Shown: positions 1 to 9,935 of the stretch, piece after piece | Numbering within the stretch: the first letter of the stretch is position 1 | Layout: each line of letters opens with the position of its first letter | Assembly: GCA_019828595.1 (NCBI GenBank) | Contig: JAHQRK010000012.1 | Coordinates: 2,459,915-2,523,914, forward strand | Reading direction: 5' to 3' | DNA: 64,000 nucleotides | DNA from: Aphanomyces cochlioides | Lineage: Eukaryota > Oomycota > Saprolegniomycetes > Saprolegniales > Verrucalvaceae | Program-made: the position numbers and the translations under genes | Notes under the pieces: model-generated | The model's input: the letters and a program-made list of their open reading frames with translations, nothing else | What the model was told of the DNA's origin: nothing | Databases searched by the model: none

Positions 1-111
1 AATCATTTGCAAGATCCTCCGACTGAAATATAACGAAGACAAGAATACAAATACACAAACACTACAAGTTTACCCCAAGAAAACACCACCGATGATGAAT
101 GATTTTGGTAT

Positions 112-1110
112 TTACACACTGAGCCAACAATTGATAGAATTGTTATTCAGAAAGTATGGCGTAAATTTTGGCAGTCGATTTCGCCAACATTGTTTCCATT
201 GAATGTGGTTTGTGCGGATGATATATGAGAGGTCAATTTTGGTATTCGAGCTCTTGTAGAACACCCATTCCTTGAAGTTTTTCACGATCCCATAGACAAC
301 ATCCAAACTTCCCAACTCAGCCGCAACTTCCCCCCCCAACCAATTCTTGCGCAGCACCTTGATCGAAATCCTCTTTCTTCGCTTCAACAATGAAAATGCT
401 CTTCAGTCCTCTCTTCAATACAAATTCAAAACGACCATTTGCCTTCACATATTTTCCTCCTTTCAGAGTTTCTCCTGCAAAGATTTTGATGTCACCGTTA
501 AATAATGCACATACTTGGACCAGCACTGGGGCAATAAAGATGTTGAGAGTGGCCTCCGAACAACTGGACAGCTCGAAACATGTGAACGCACGGGCAGAGT
601 AATCCTGGAGTTCTTGCAGAATTTCACGCGGAATGGCTCTTTCTTGTTGTTCATATGCCGACATAACGCTGCTAACTGTCAATTTATCAAATCGTCTCTT
701 CCTTTCAGCACTGGGATGCACTGGCACTGTAGGTTCTAGAGCGGTCACCTCCGACAAAGGAACCAAAACCACCACACGAATATTTTCGTCGTTGCAATAT
801 GCGGGGTAATCTCCACCAGAAAAGAACTTGGAAAGCTTCTTGGTTTCTTTCATCTTTCTTTCAGCATTGACATACGACGGCGTTACTGTTTTTCCTTCAG
901 CGAGTTGGGAAAGGCCTCCCAAATCAGGGTCGTCGTCAGGCAGCCACGCACCATCCTTTAAACCACCCTTCAACGTCAGGTAAAGCTGCAACTTATCGGC
1001 GGGAAACTTATACTCCTTCTCTTCCTTGATCTTCTTGAGATGATCAACGGTCTTTCCAGCATCAATGTCGATGGAGAAAGGTCTTCCCTCACCAACGACC
1101 ACGCAGAACA
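112..1110 (-). pseudogene. Crinkler (CRN) effector-like gene, frameshifted and without a start codon
   Basis: Crinklers are modular oomycete proteins: a ubiquitin-like header used for secretion or translocation, then a variable C-terminal domain, often acting in host nuclei. Read leftwards from about 1108, the protein begins FCVVVGEGRPFSIDI, the usual crinkler opening. A header motif LQLYLTLK stands where LFLAK or LYLAK is expected, and a valine-rich segment (VVVLVPLSE) closes the header. Further on, GRFEFVLKRG followed by IFIVEAKKEDFDQG fits the PD-(D/E)XK nuclease-type C-terminus seen in many CRNs. The frame ends near 317, but the next frame continues sensibly (GSLDVVYGIVKNFKEWVFYK) to about 112. 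The break coincides with a run of eight G (eight C on the plus strand, about 327-334). No in-frame ATG precedes the conserved opening; a TGA stop lies seven codons upstream. This is either a decayed copy or a gene with a missed 5' exon plus a homopolymer error. Confidence 0.72.
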
Positions 1111-1256
1111 AAGTCCGACAGATTATTCATTCCATAAGATAATATCTTTTCATGGATCGGAAAATAAATTCTAACGGACACCCAAATATCCCCTAATAAT
1201 CCATAAAACCTCATCACACACATAAAATATACATTTACAGAGGTATTGTGAAAGAA

Positions 1257-1289
1257 AGAGAACGTTTGTATTAAATACAAACGTTCTCT
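1257..1289. repeat. Perfect 33-nt palindrome with TTAA at its centre
   Basis: Two 15-nt arms (AGAGAACGTTTGTAT and its exact reverse complement) are separated by TAA, so the centre reads GTATTAAATAC. It lies between the crinkler remnant and the piggyBac-type transposase remnant. TTAA is the target site of piggyBac elements. Confidence 0.8.
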
Positions 1290-1302
1290 CTATACTGGAT
1301 TT

Positions 1303-1338
1303 GTACTACATGTGGTATCTTGATACTACTTGTAGTAC
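1303..1338. repeat. Imperfect inverted repeat beside the piggyBac remnant
   Basis: GTACTACATGTGGTAT is followed after four bases by ATACTACTTGTAGTAC, a 14 of 16 match to its reverse complement. The left half recurs in direct orientation near 3399 (GTACTACATGTGGCAT), beyond the transposase remnant, so both could belong to decayed element ends. I could not define true terminal repeats or a TTAA duplication. Confidence 0.5.
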
Positions 1339-1454
1339 ACTTTCAAAGCCGTTTGGGAAAGTCTGTGGAAATGAATTGCTGTTGTGCTATTTATAGTTGA
1401 ATCATCCGTTTTATGGCTTTTCGGCGATATCTTTAGTTTCCGAAACACCCCACA

Positions 1455-3184
1455 ATGAAGAGAGAACCATTATGTGTCGGAGCAGCGGTCCGAGGAGTCA
1501 CAAAAGCTTGCTTTGGAAGGATTGGTGTTGTGTTGTCAGTAGTGTCCACGGGCCGACAACGATCGTACAACGTTCGATGGAATAACGGCGATGTTGTTCA
1601 AGTTGCTTCGAGATCCATCGAACAGCTCCCACTCACCAATGAAGCAAACTCAGCGTCGATTCATGATTCATCTACCTCGTTTCGTGGCTTGATTGCATCT
1701 GAACTAAATGACGACCAACCTTGGATTGAGAGCGAGCAATCTGATGACGAGAGTGACATTGATGACAGCTCGAGGGCCAACGTCAATCAATTGAATGATG
1801 TTGTTGAGGCACATGGTCAGGTGTGGACTCGTTGCTTGAAAATTGATATAGATACTGTATCCTCTCGACGACAGATGACTTAGTTTGGCCACAATCTCTA
1901 CAACTTGGTCCTGACACACGATCAAAGCACTTTTACCTTTGTTATCCTATGCAAATGCTTCAGCAAACTCTAGACTTTACTAACAGCAACCTTACAGCCA
2001 AGAAAATGGGTAAATTGACAATTGGAGAGTATATTCGGTGGATTGATTTACGACTTGCAATGGCTTACGACCCCTGCCGTGGTGGATTGAAAGCATACTG
2101 GGCCCAGCATGGTGATAGCCAAGACATTTTGATTCACGTTTTGGTATGACATGCAATCGTTTTTAAAACATTATGTATGCATTATCATTTGTCGATACCT
2201 CTGTAGAACCGGACGATCCATGGTTTCCAATACGATGCTTTGTGAATGAATTCAACCAACGTCGAAACCAAGTTATATCACCTGAAAACACATTAGTAGT
2301 TGGTGAAAGTATGGTGCAATGGAGTGTAGTCGATGCTAAGTATCACGACAAGGGCTTGCCACACAAAACGAAAATATTTTGAAAACCTGTTGGTGTTGGC
2401 GCTGAACTAAAAGTTGTTGCCGATGGTGAGAGTGGAATGTTCATTGGCATTGAGGTAATGGAAGGAAAAGAACGTCAGTCGGCTAAACCATACTCAGCTA
2501 TTGGTGAAGGTACAGCTTTGATCTTGAGATTGACTGAGCCATTTCGTGGCTCTGGGCGCACTGTAATTGCAGATAGTGCATTCAGTTCTGTCAAAACATT
2601 GGTGCAATTGGATTCCTTGTATGGTTTGAAGTTTATGGGAATTGTAAAGACAGCAACACGACAATTCCCTATGACAACATTGAAAGAATGGTCAAATACA
2701 ACTCCACCTCGAGGCAGTTTTAACGTTTATTCTAGCACCACACCTCAAAATTCCCCTATGTATGCCTTGTGTTGGACGAACTCAAATGATTCAATTACTC
2801 TACGAGCATTTTTCGGTCATTGACGTTCACAACCATCTGCGTCAAGGCTCATTATCATTTGAAACAGAGTGGGCAACACGGAAATGGTGGTATAGAATGT
2901 TCTCATCGCTGTTGGGAATAATTGTGACGGACTCGTACTTGGCATACAAACATACACGCAAGGACCTTGGTCTAGAAGTGGAAGATTTTTCAACCTTCAT
3001 ATCTGCTCTTGCATATGAACTAATCTTCAACGACTACATTGTAGAGTCATGTTCACAAAAACGCGCGCGTGGACATGAGGAGCCTCTGCGTATGGACGAT
3101 GAAAAGCATAATTTGCCTTTGCTGCGTGATCTTGGTTGCTACAAGAAACAGAAATCCAAGAAGCAAAGAGTTCAGAGACGATGA
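1455..3184 (+). pseudogene. PiggyBac-type (DDE_Tnp_1_7) transposase remnant
   Basis: This is a decayed cut-and-paste DNA transposase. The first part (from MKREPLCVGAAVRGV) has a small beta-rich segment resembling a chromo- or Tudor-like reader (VVSTGRQRSYNVRWNNGDVV). The core is recognisable at 2216-3040: a PWFPIRCFVNEFNQRR segment, then VGESMVQWSVVDAKYHDKG, then VGVGAELKVVADGESGMFIG, TVIADSAFSSVKTLVQL, and the late segment DVHNHLRQGSLSFETEW followed by ATRKWWYRMFSSLLGIIVTD, which is typical of piggyBac-like proteins in oomycetes. The frame is broken at least three times: a stop at about 1881, a TGA at 2380-2382 between KTKIF and KPVGVG, and a shift near 2760-2820. A basic tail ends at 3184. 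It cannot make an intact protein as it stands. Confidence 0.7.
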
Positions 3185-3570
3185 TGCATTTGCAAACAAC
3201 GGGCTGTTTACTACTGCAGCAAATGCTCAAATGTTGCGAGCAACGAGTTTTATGCAGTGTGCGGTCCGAAAAGCGGTCGGAATTGTTTGGTTCAGCATAT
3301 TGAAAAGTGATCCACGCCAAAGTAGATGTCTTCCTTGCTGCATAATATATGAATCATATTGAAAGCATTCGATAGCACGGGGTACCACGAGTAGCATTTG
3401 ATTGTACTACATGTGGCATGTGTTACATGGAGAATAGAGATTAAGCTAGCAGATATGAAAACGAGTAGCGTATACTTAAGCAAGTACCGATGGCTTCAAT
3501 TCGTACAGCTAAGGATTTTTTGGCAACTCATAATATGAGTCGCCAAATACAACCGCAAAGAGCCAATTTT
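3185..3570. other. Intergenic, no gene seen
   Basis: This AT-rich stretch lies between the piggyBac remnant and the Copia element. I see no convincing coding frame or RNA gene. It ends in ATTTT (3566-3570), the left copy of the Copia target-site duplication. Confidence 0.5.
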
Positions 3571-3727
3571 TTACAGAAAGCTTTAAACACAGGAGAGTAA
3601 ATTCAAGTGTATTCTCGTTAATCTGCGGTCCTGAACATTGCCTCCAGAGCCAGTCGATTCAGAGTATGGGCAAGAAAATCGTGTAGGCATCTGATTGATC
3701 AAAATTAGATATTGCCCACCATTGTAA
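3571..3727 (-). repeat. 3' LTR of the Copia element
   Basis: It starts TTACAGAAAGC and ends CCATTGTAA on the plus strand. It matches 8316-8470 except for a 2-nt difference (GTGTATT against GTATT), a C/A change and an A/G change. Confidence 0.92.
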
Positions 3728-4561
3728 CTTCCCCTGAGTGGCAGTTTGGAGGTGAGTTCAGCGCCCCAGCGTCCGCCGTTGATCTCATGCGAGAATTGTA
3801 GATGAATGTGTCAGTCAAGGCCAAGAGGACATGAACGACTTATCAGTGTCGGTGATCTGAAGGGAGATGAGCACCCTCAGGAACGTCCCAGCTACCGTTT
3901 TTGCATGCTGTCGGGAGATGAACACCCACAGTCGCCACCTTTTCGGCGTTTTTTCCAACAGCAGCTTCGTTTGTAAACTGTCGGGAGATGAACACCTGCG
4001 GTCACCTTTTCAGTCAGCGATTCTCTGACCAGCTACAGCATCGACACGCAGTTTGATCGGGGTCCCAGGGATGTGATTGCCCTGTGGCCCATGGATTTGC
4101 CGTGAAGGGGTGGACCATGGGTCCACTTTGCCTCGCCTGCTTGTGGTTGTCCGTGAGCTGATGGGGACGCGCCCCTGTGGTTGGGGGATCGCGTAGGCTG
4201 CGTGATGCGCCCGCTGAAATCGCGAAGGTTGTGGCGACTGTCAGCTTTGCTGGTCACATCACCGGTGTCGAGCCTCGACAGCCATGGGCTGCGCGTCTCC
4301 TGTTGCAATGATCGAAGAGCCATCACAGGTATGTGTGGTATTTGCGGAGCGGCCTCCAGGTTCACCTCTTTTTCTTGTTTTCTCTCTCTCTCTCTTGGAA
4401 CTCCTCCTTTGTCGCCGTTTGGCATTTTGATTCAGCACCATTTTGGCTGTCATTTCGCTTTCGATTTATCTTGCGCCCACATAAGGTACACGCTTGTTTG
4501 ACGGATGATATTCATTACTTTGCTTAGTGAACTTTCGTTGCTTCTAAGCATGTTCCGTGGT
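3728..4561 (-). other. Copia 3' region between RNase H and the 3' LTR, with three spaced copies of a 20-nt motif
   Basis: The motif CTGTCGGGAGATGAACACC, or a close variant, occurs at about 3857, 3908 and 3978. A 130-codon frame on the element's strand (4033-4425) has no recognisable domain. The stretch could be a long 3' untranslated region, a captured sequence or an extra frame; the sequence does not decide between these. Confidence 0.5.
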
Positions 4562-7500
4562 TTAGCGCATGCCGAGACGTTGTCGATGCATTTCAAAGAC
4601 TTCATGGGTTTGAACTTTCGTGAAGATGTCAGCGATCTGATCTTTCGTGCCTATGTATTGTAGGTTCACCATGTTTTCTTCCACAAGATCCCTCAAGAAG
4701 TGGAAACGCAGTCGAATATGTTTCGTGCGGCTGTGAGTCGCTGTTGCTTTTGCGACTTGCATGGCGCTTTGGTTGTCAACAAACATGTCGATCGATAAGT
4801 TGATCTTGACTTTCATTTCTTGAAGGAGCTCGTGCAACCAGATCAGGTTCTTTGCGCTTTCGGCCGCGGCAATGAACTCTACTTCGGTGGTGCTTTGGCC
4901 GACGAGACTCTGCTTTCTTGACATGTACGTGATTGCACCTTCAGCCATGATAATGGTTGACCCAGTGATAGACTTGCTGTCATGTTTGTCATTCGCAAAA
5001 TCGGCGTCGCTGTACACTTTGGGTTTCGCGCTTGCTCGCCCATTGTACATGATACCCAGCTCTCTGGTTCCTTTGAGGTATTTCAAGACGCGCTTTGCCA
5101 TTTTCCAATGACTTGCATTGTAGTCATGGTTGTGAGACGACAGGAAACGCACGGCGAAGGCTATGTCTGGCCTGGTGGCGCTGACAAGATACTGCAGTGC
5201 CCCCGTCAGGCTCCGGTATGGCAGATTGTCGTGCTTGTCGCTCACTTCCGTGTCTGCTGGTAGACCTTGTACTTGTGGCGTCGGCACAGTATCGCAGTCT
5301 TGCATGTGGAACTTCACGAGCAGCTCGTCGACGAACGTGCTTTGTGATATCTCACCGTACGTGCGCCGCGGTCTCTTTGGATTCTCATCCCAAGTAGGAA
5401 CTCGAGCTCGCCTTTGTCGGTCATCTCAAACGTGTGCGTCAGGGGTTGCCGAATGGCATGCAGAGTCTTCTTGCAACTTGTCGCGATGACAATGTCGTCG
5501 ACGTACACAGCAAGGTAAGTGATCTTCCTGCTTTCTGAGTTCACCATTACGTAGATGCATTGTTCTTTGTGGCATCGCTTGAAGCCCATTGCCTAAAGGC
5601 AGTTATTGAGTTTCTTGTTCCACTGACGCGGCGCTTGTTTAAGCCCGTATATGGACTTGTTGAGCTTGCACACCAGGTTGGTCTTCCCCTCGACTTGATA
5701 TCTCTCAGGCTGGTCCGTGTAGATGTCTTCGTCAAGATCGCCGTTCAGAAACGCTGTTTTGACGTCAAGCTGCGCTGTCTCTAAGTCGAGAGTAGCGACC
5801 AGCGCACACAACAGTCGGAGAGAGTCAAGGCGAAGTACAGGTGTGTACGTGTCCGTAAAGTCAACCCCGGCAATTTGAAGATACCCCTTTAGGCAGAGAC
5901 GTGCTTTGAAGCGCTCAAGAGATCCGTCGGCGTGGTACTTCGCTTTCCAAACCCACTTGCACTTCAGCGCTTTGCGGCCCGCCGGGAGAGGTACGAGTTC
6001 CCACACGTTGTTGGCTAGCATGGCTTGATATTCAGCGTTAGTTGCTTCGATCCATTCGCTGCGATAGGCGCTTTTGTCGACATCCTTGAAGGTTTGTGGT
6101 TCGACAGGCTTGGTGGTCACGTTGTTGACTTCATAGATCTTTGGCTTTTTGATCGTGCGGGTAGACTTCCGAGTCGCTACTCGCTTTCTGTCCTCGAGAC
6201 TGGTTTCGGCAGCTTCGGCTGCAGTCCTTGGGTGTTGGTTCCTCGGGTATTTGTTCCTCGGGTATTTGTTCCTCGGGTATTTGTTCCTCGGGTATTTGTT
6301 CCTCGTCTTCGTTGATGTTGAATCTAGCATTGTAGAGCTCGTCGTCCATGGCGAGTCTGCCCGTGGAGTCATGAGATGTAGCCGATGAACACGCATGGTA
6401 CCGCTGGGTTGGCCAAATTGGACGCGCGCTCGGCCTTTGGCACATACTAGTACATGTAAGCAAGGCACCCGAATGTTTTCAGCATGTGCAGTCTGCTAGG
6501 CTTTGCAAACAAGACTTTGTATGGTGTCCTTTGGTTCAAGAACTCTTGCGGCGTGTTGTTGTACACATGCACAACGTGATCAAGTGCATACCTCCACAGT
6601 TGTGCTGGTAGCCCACTCATTGTCATGTATACTCCGACTTTGTTGAATAGGTATTCGTTGGTCTTCTCAGCCAAGTGGTTTTCTTCGGGTATGTGTGCAT
6701 TTGTGAACTTCCTCTGGCTGTGCATGCCGCTCGAAAGCTGGCGCTTGTGTACTCGCCACCGCCGTCTGAGTATATATTGCTGATACGTGAGTCGCGTCGT
6801 CGATTGTCCAGTTCTGACGTCAGTTCGTCTAGGTGGAGAATGGCCTCATCCATGGACTTGAGCAGACGAGCGAAGATGAACCTCGACGTATGGTCAGTGA
6901 AAACGCTCGTGTATCGTTGCCCATGAATTGTCTTAGGTGTGATGGGTCCGCACAATTCTGCGCTCAAACTTTCGAGAGGCAGGGGAGCGACGAAGTGGTT
7001 TTGGTTTCTGTACGACATTCGTTTCGCTTGGCCTTGCAGGCAACCATCACACTTGCGTTCAGAGGTAGTCAAGTCTTCTTCCTTGTCGATAATGGGTTTG
7101 ATGTTCTTAGCGACTTGATCATAACTTGCATGATTGAGCTTGTTGTGCCAGCGAATCAACTTGTCGTCCGTCTTGACTGCATTGACTTGTAGTTTGGTTC
7201 ATCGTCGTCAGATCCCGATGGCGCTTTCTTGGGGAAGGCTTTCTTAAAGGCGACCTTGGAGGTACCAACTTTCTTTGGTCTCGCCCCCTTACCCCTCTTC
7301 TCGTGGTAGTTTGGATCGAAGTCGGCATGGTCTTGTGCAACGTGATCACCCTTCTTCCGGCAGATGAAGCACCATTTTCCTTCAGTGTGGTCGACGTTGC
7401 TCATGGTATTCAATCTGGTCTTCAACGCATTAATCTCATGAGTGATGTTAGCCAAGTTGCTAGTCGCTTTTGGCTTCTTGAAGTCGCGGTCCCGGTTTTG

Positions 7501-8290
7501 ATGGTACGGTCGAGTGCGCTTACGCTCCTTGCGCTTCTCTTCTTCATTCAGGAGGGCACTGATGAGTGTATTTAGGCTGATTTCTTGCGCTGGTGTCGGC
7601 TTCAGATGATTGATGAAGGCGTTGAAGTTGTCAGGACCATCGTTTGGAAGGGTAACCAGGATCCATTCAACCGTCTCGCTTTCGCTGATCTTCTTTCCCA
7701 TGTCGTTTAGGTCTCGGATGATCGCGCGGGTCTTCGTAATGTGCTTCAACATATCCATCTTGGGATCGTATTTCAGTTCACACAAGCGACGAAGCACATA
7801 AATGGTATTTGACCATTCTTTCTTCTCATAATTGTCGATTAGAGTTTGCCACATTTCTGCAGGAGTCTTGTCTTCGCGGATATATCATATCGAAGACTTC
7901 GTCCGAGAGGGAGGTTTGGTGGTAGGATCTCGCGAGATTCGCCTTGTCTGAGAACTCAGCCACTTGTTGTTGCGTAGCATTCTCATCCAAGGTGTCGCTT
8001 CCACAGATTATCCCCCAGATGTGTCGAAGCTGGCAGACGCCTTGGAACTTGGCTTTGAAGGTAGAGAAGTTCTTTCCATCGAATCTGACTTTGCGCAACA
8101 GATCCTTCGCTTCAGCTTCCGTTGTTGTTGAGGCGGATTTCGCTGCGCCCGATTGGGCTCGCATCAGTTCAATGTCTTTCTTCTGTTGATCCAGGAGCCT
8201 CTTGAGTTCTCCAAGTTCAGTTGACATTATTTCCATGGCTCCGGCTTGTTCAAGTTCGGACATGGCGGGGGAGGACGGTAGTAGTGACAT
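4562..8290 (-). pseudogene. Copia gag-pol polyprotein, multiple frame disruptions
   Basis: This encodes capsid, integrase, reverse transcriptase and RNase H for LTR retrotransposition. From the ATG at 8290, 26 bp inside the 5' LTR, gag has a coiled-coil segment (STELGELKRLLDQQKK), then the UBN2-like capsid (MWQTLIDNYEKKEWSN) and a zinc knuckle (WCFICRKKGDHVAQDH). The integrase has a pre-integrase HHCC segment (MIRWHNKLNHASYDQV, CDGCLQGQ) and a catalytic core (LCGPITPKTIHGQRY, YSDGGGEY). Reverse transcriptase shows KCKWVWKAKYHADGS, TAQLDVKTAFLNGDLDE and YVDDIVIA. RNase H contains YSDADFANDKHDSKS and ends near HEVFEMHRQRLGMR. Adjacent domains lie in different frames at about 7850, 7157, 6700, 6460, 5590 and 5315, so no single uninterrupted polyprotein exists. 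An in-frame expansion of a 15-bp unit sits between integrase and RT. Confidence 0.9.
6241..6300. repeat. 15-bp tandem repeat inside Copia pol, four units
   Basis: CCTCGGGTATTTGTT is repeated exactly four times, with partial units on either side. In the pol frame it encodes a repeating Asn-Lys-Tyr-Pro-Arg pentapeptide in the linker between integrase and reverse transcriptase. The unit length keeps the frame, so the expansion looks tolerated. Confidence 0.9.
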
Positions 8291-8315
8291 GCTTCAGGGC
8301 GTACGGCTGTTAACC

Positions 8316-8470
8316 TTACAGAAAGCTTTAAACACAGGAGAGTAAATTCAAGTATTCTCGTTAATCTGAGGTCCTGAACATTGCCTCCAGAGCCAGTCGA
8401 TTCAGAGTATGGGCAAGAAAATCGTGTAGGCATCTGATTGGTCAAAATTAGATATTGCCCACCATTGTAA
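8316..8470 (-). repeat. 5' LTR of the Copia element
   Basis: It is near-identical to 3571-3727 and is followed on the right by the ATTTT target duplication at 8471-8475. It should carry the element's promoter. Confidence 0.92.
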
Positions 8471-8939
8471 ATTTTTAGATGCAGCGCACGCCAAGCAATA
8501 GTTGAATAGTCACTATGAACCATTACGTAGAACATCATGATGATTATGTCGTTCATGGATGTATCAATGGTGCTGCCGTGTGAAATCTAAGCTTCGGGAG
8601 CTTTACAGGTGATATTCTTAAAGGGATTACTCAAAGCTCACTCGAATGGCATAAATATTAGCTAAGGTCGTAGCTTTGTTACTGCTGTGCACACAAGAAC
8701 AGCGTTTCTCCGTAGTTTTGTCGTCTATTTGGCACTTAAGCCAGGAAAAAACCTCGAATGTCAAAATCCTATAAATTGATTGTGTGGGGCTCTGCCCTAC
8801 AAAATCCACAGAAATTGGAAATTGTATATGCTCTTGAAAATGTATGAAAAGACTGACACAATTTTTTTGATTTTCTTGAAAATATGGGACAATTTGTCCC
8901 ACAAATGCTCTAAAACTCGATAAAATTGCTCACAATTCC

Positions 8940-9192
8940 GGAGAATGACTATTTCCCCCATTTTGGCTATCCCCCCCCAAAAATTTATTTTTGATACATT
9001 TTTTGCCCTGGCTTCCCAACAATCAACTGCCATTTATGAGCCCTTAACTACTGCAAACACTTAAAATGTGCCAAAGTTATGGGCGTCATCGCGGGAGCTC
9101 ACGGCCATGCCCCTAAGTGTCGGAAATGCTGGGCAAAAATGTATCAAAAATTAATTTGGGGGGTAGCCAAAATGGGGGGAATAGTCATTTCC
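8940..9192. mobile_element. Fold-back (MITE-like) element of about 250 bp
   Basis: The left arm (from GGAGAATGACTATTTCCCCC to ATACATTTTTTGCCC, about 8940-9007) and the right arm (about 9131-9192) are inverted copies with a few mismatches. The arms are about 62 nt, with a loop of about 125 nt that codes for nothing. The surrounding 8476-9200 is otherwise AT-rich and without a gene. No target duplication could be defined by eye. Confidence 0.65.
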
Positions 9193-9222
9193 TAGTTTTA
9201 TTCAATACGAATGCTGCGGGTG

Positions 9223-9525
9223 TTAAAATTTGACAGTGAAGTTGAGGAGCTCGATGTCGCAAACTGATTTTCTGCCGCTTTGCAAGTAACAACAAGAATT
9301 AGAGCGCCCGTCGAAGGGCACACAACAACTTCCTTTGTCACCAGGTCGACAAGCAGACTGAACTTGCACAGGAAATTCGACTCGAAATGTTGTCTGAGAA
9401 ACTTCGTTGATGACTGAGGCAACTCGTTGAAGTTGTTCCTTCAAAGCCATCACTTTTGGATGATAGTGCGTGATGGTCTTCGATTTAATTTTATTGGCAA
9501 ATATATGTTCAACACTAGACATCAT
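9223..9525 (-). CDS. Short hypothetical reading frame, possibly a gene fragment
   Basis: This is a 100-codon minus-strand frame with no recognised domain. It has a helical start (MALKEQLQRVASVINEV) and a cysteine-containing segment (RPGDKGSCCVPFDGRSN). Sequence upstream on the same strand is interrupted by stops, and no partner exon is clear. It may be part of a decayed gene or repeat. Its only support is length and plausible composition. Confidence 0.2.
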   Translation of the reverse strand: MMSSVEHIFANKIKSKTITHYHPKVMALKEQLQRVASVINEVSQTTFRVEFPVQVQSACRPGDKGSCCVPFDGRSNSCCYLQSGRKSVCDIELLNFTVKF

Positions 9526-9935
9526 GATTGGTCAATCCATTTTCACCAATTCAAATAAACCACTTTGGTCAACGACAAAATCAAGTTGCTGCCCGATGGA
9601 AGGCACGCAGATAACGACGGAAAAGTTCGTCACAGTAGTACCTCAGGTTATATGGGAATTTGTATATGAACCCATTTTGTATTTTAATAAAATTAGAGTT
9701 TGTCTCTCTCTTGAGCAGCAAACACCTAAGGTCCATTGGTCGTTAATTAGCACCTTTTAGCCAATCAAGCTGTATTGGGAAATATCGATTTTGCACGTGG
9801 GTGTCGATACGTGGTTAACCAGCGTTGGTCATGCTCAGGATCATTTCTAATGGCCCATAGATTGCAGAAGTATGTGTCTTCTTGTAATAGAGCACTATCT
9901 TTAAACTAAGTGTTTGCTGTTTCTCAGGAGTACCT

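Larger units (their letters stand above)
3571..8470 (-). mobile_element. Complete Copia LTR retrotransposon with 5-bp target duplication
   Basis: The element is 4900 bp, transcribed right to left. It is bounded by two near-identical LTRs (157 and 155 bp) and flanked by ATTTT on both sides (3566-3570 and 8471-8475). The internal order is gag, integrase, reverse transcriptase, RNase H, which is the Copia order. A purine-rich tract (AGGGGAAG on the minus strand) directly precedes the 3' LTR. The LTRs differ at only about three sites, so the insertion looks recent, yet the coding region is cut by several frame changes. About 830 bp of non-pol sequence separates the RNase H stop from the 3' LTR, which is long for a Copia 3' untranslated region. 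Confidence 0.92.

Noticed and set aside
1..18. Identical 18-nt stretch AATCATTTGCAAGATCCT at 1-18 and at about 22322-22339
   Set aside because: No similarity on either side, and no biological link visible. Probably chance.
3857..3997. CRISPR-like spaced 20-nt repeats
   Set aside because: Only three imperfect copies at uneven spacing, no associated genes, within a eukaryotic retrotransposon.
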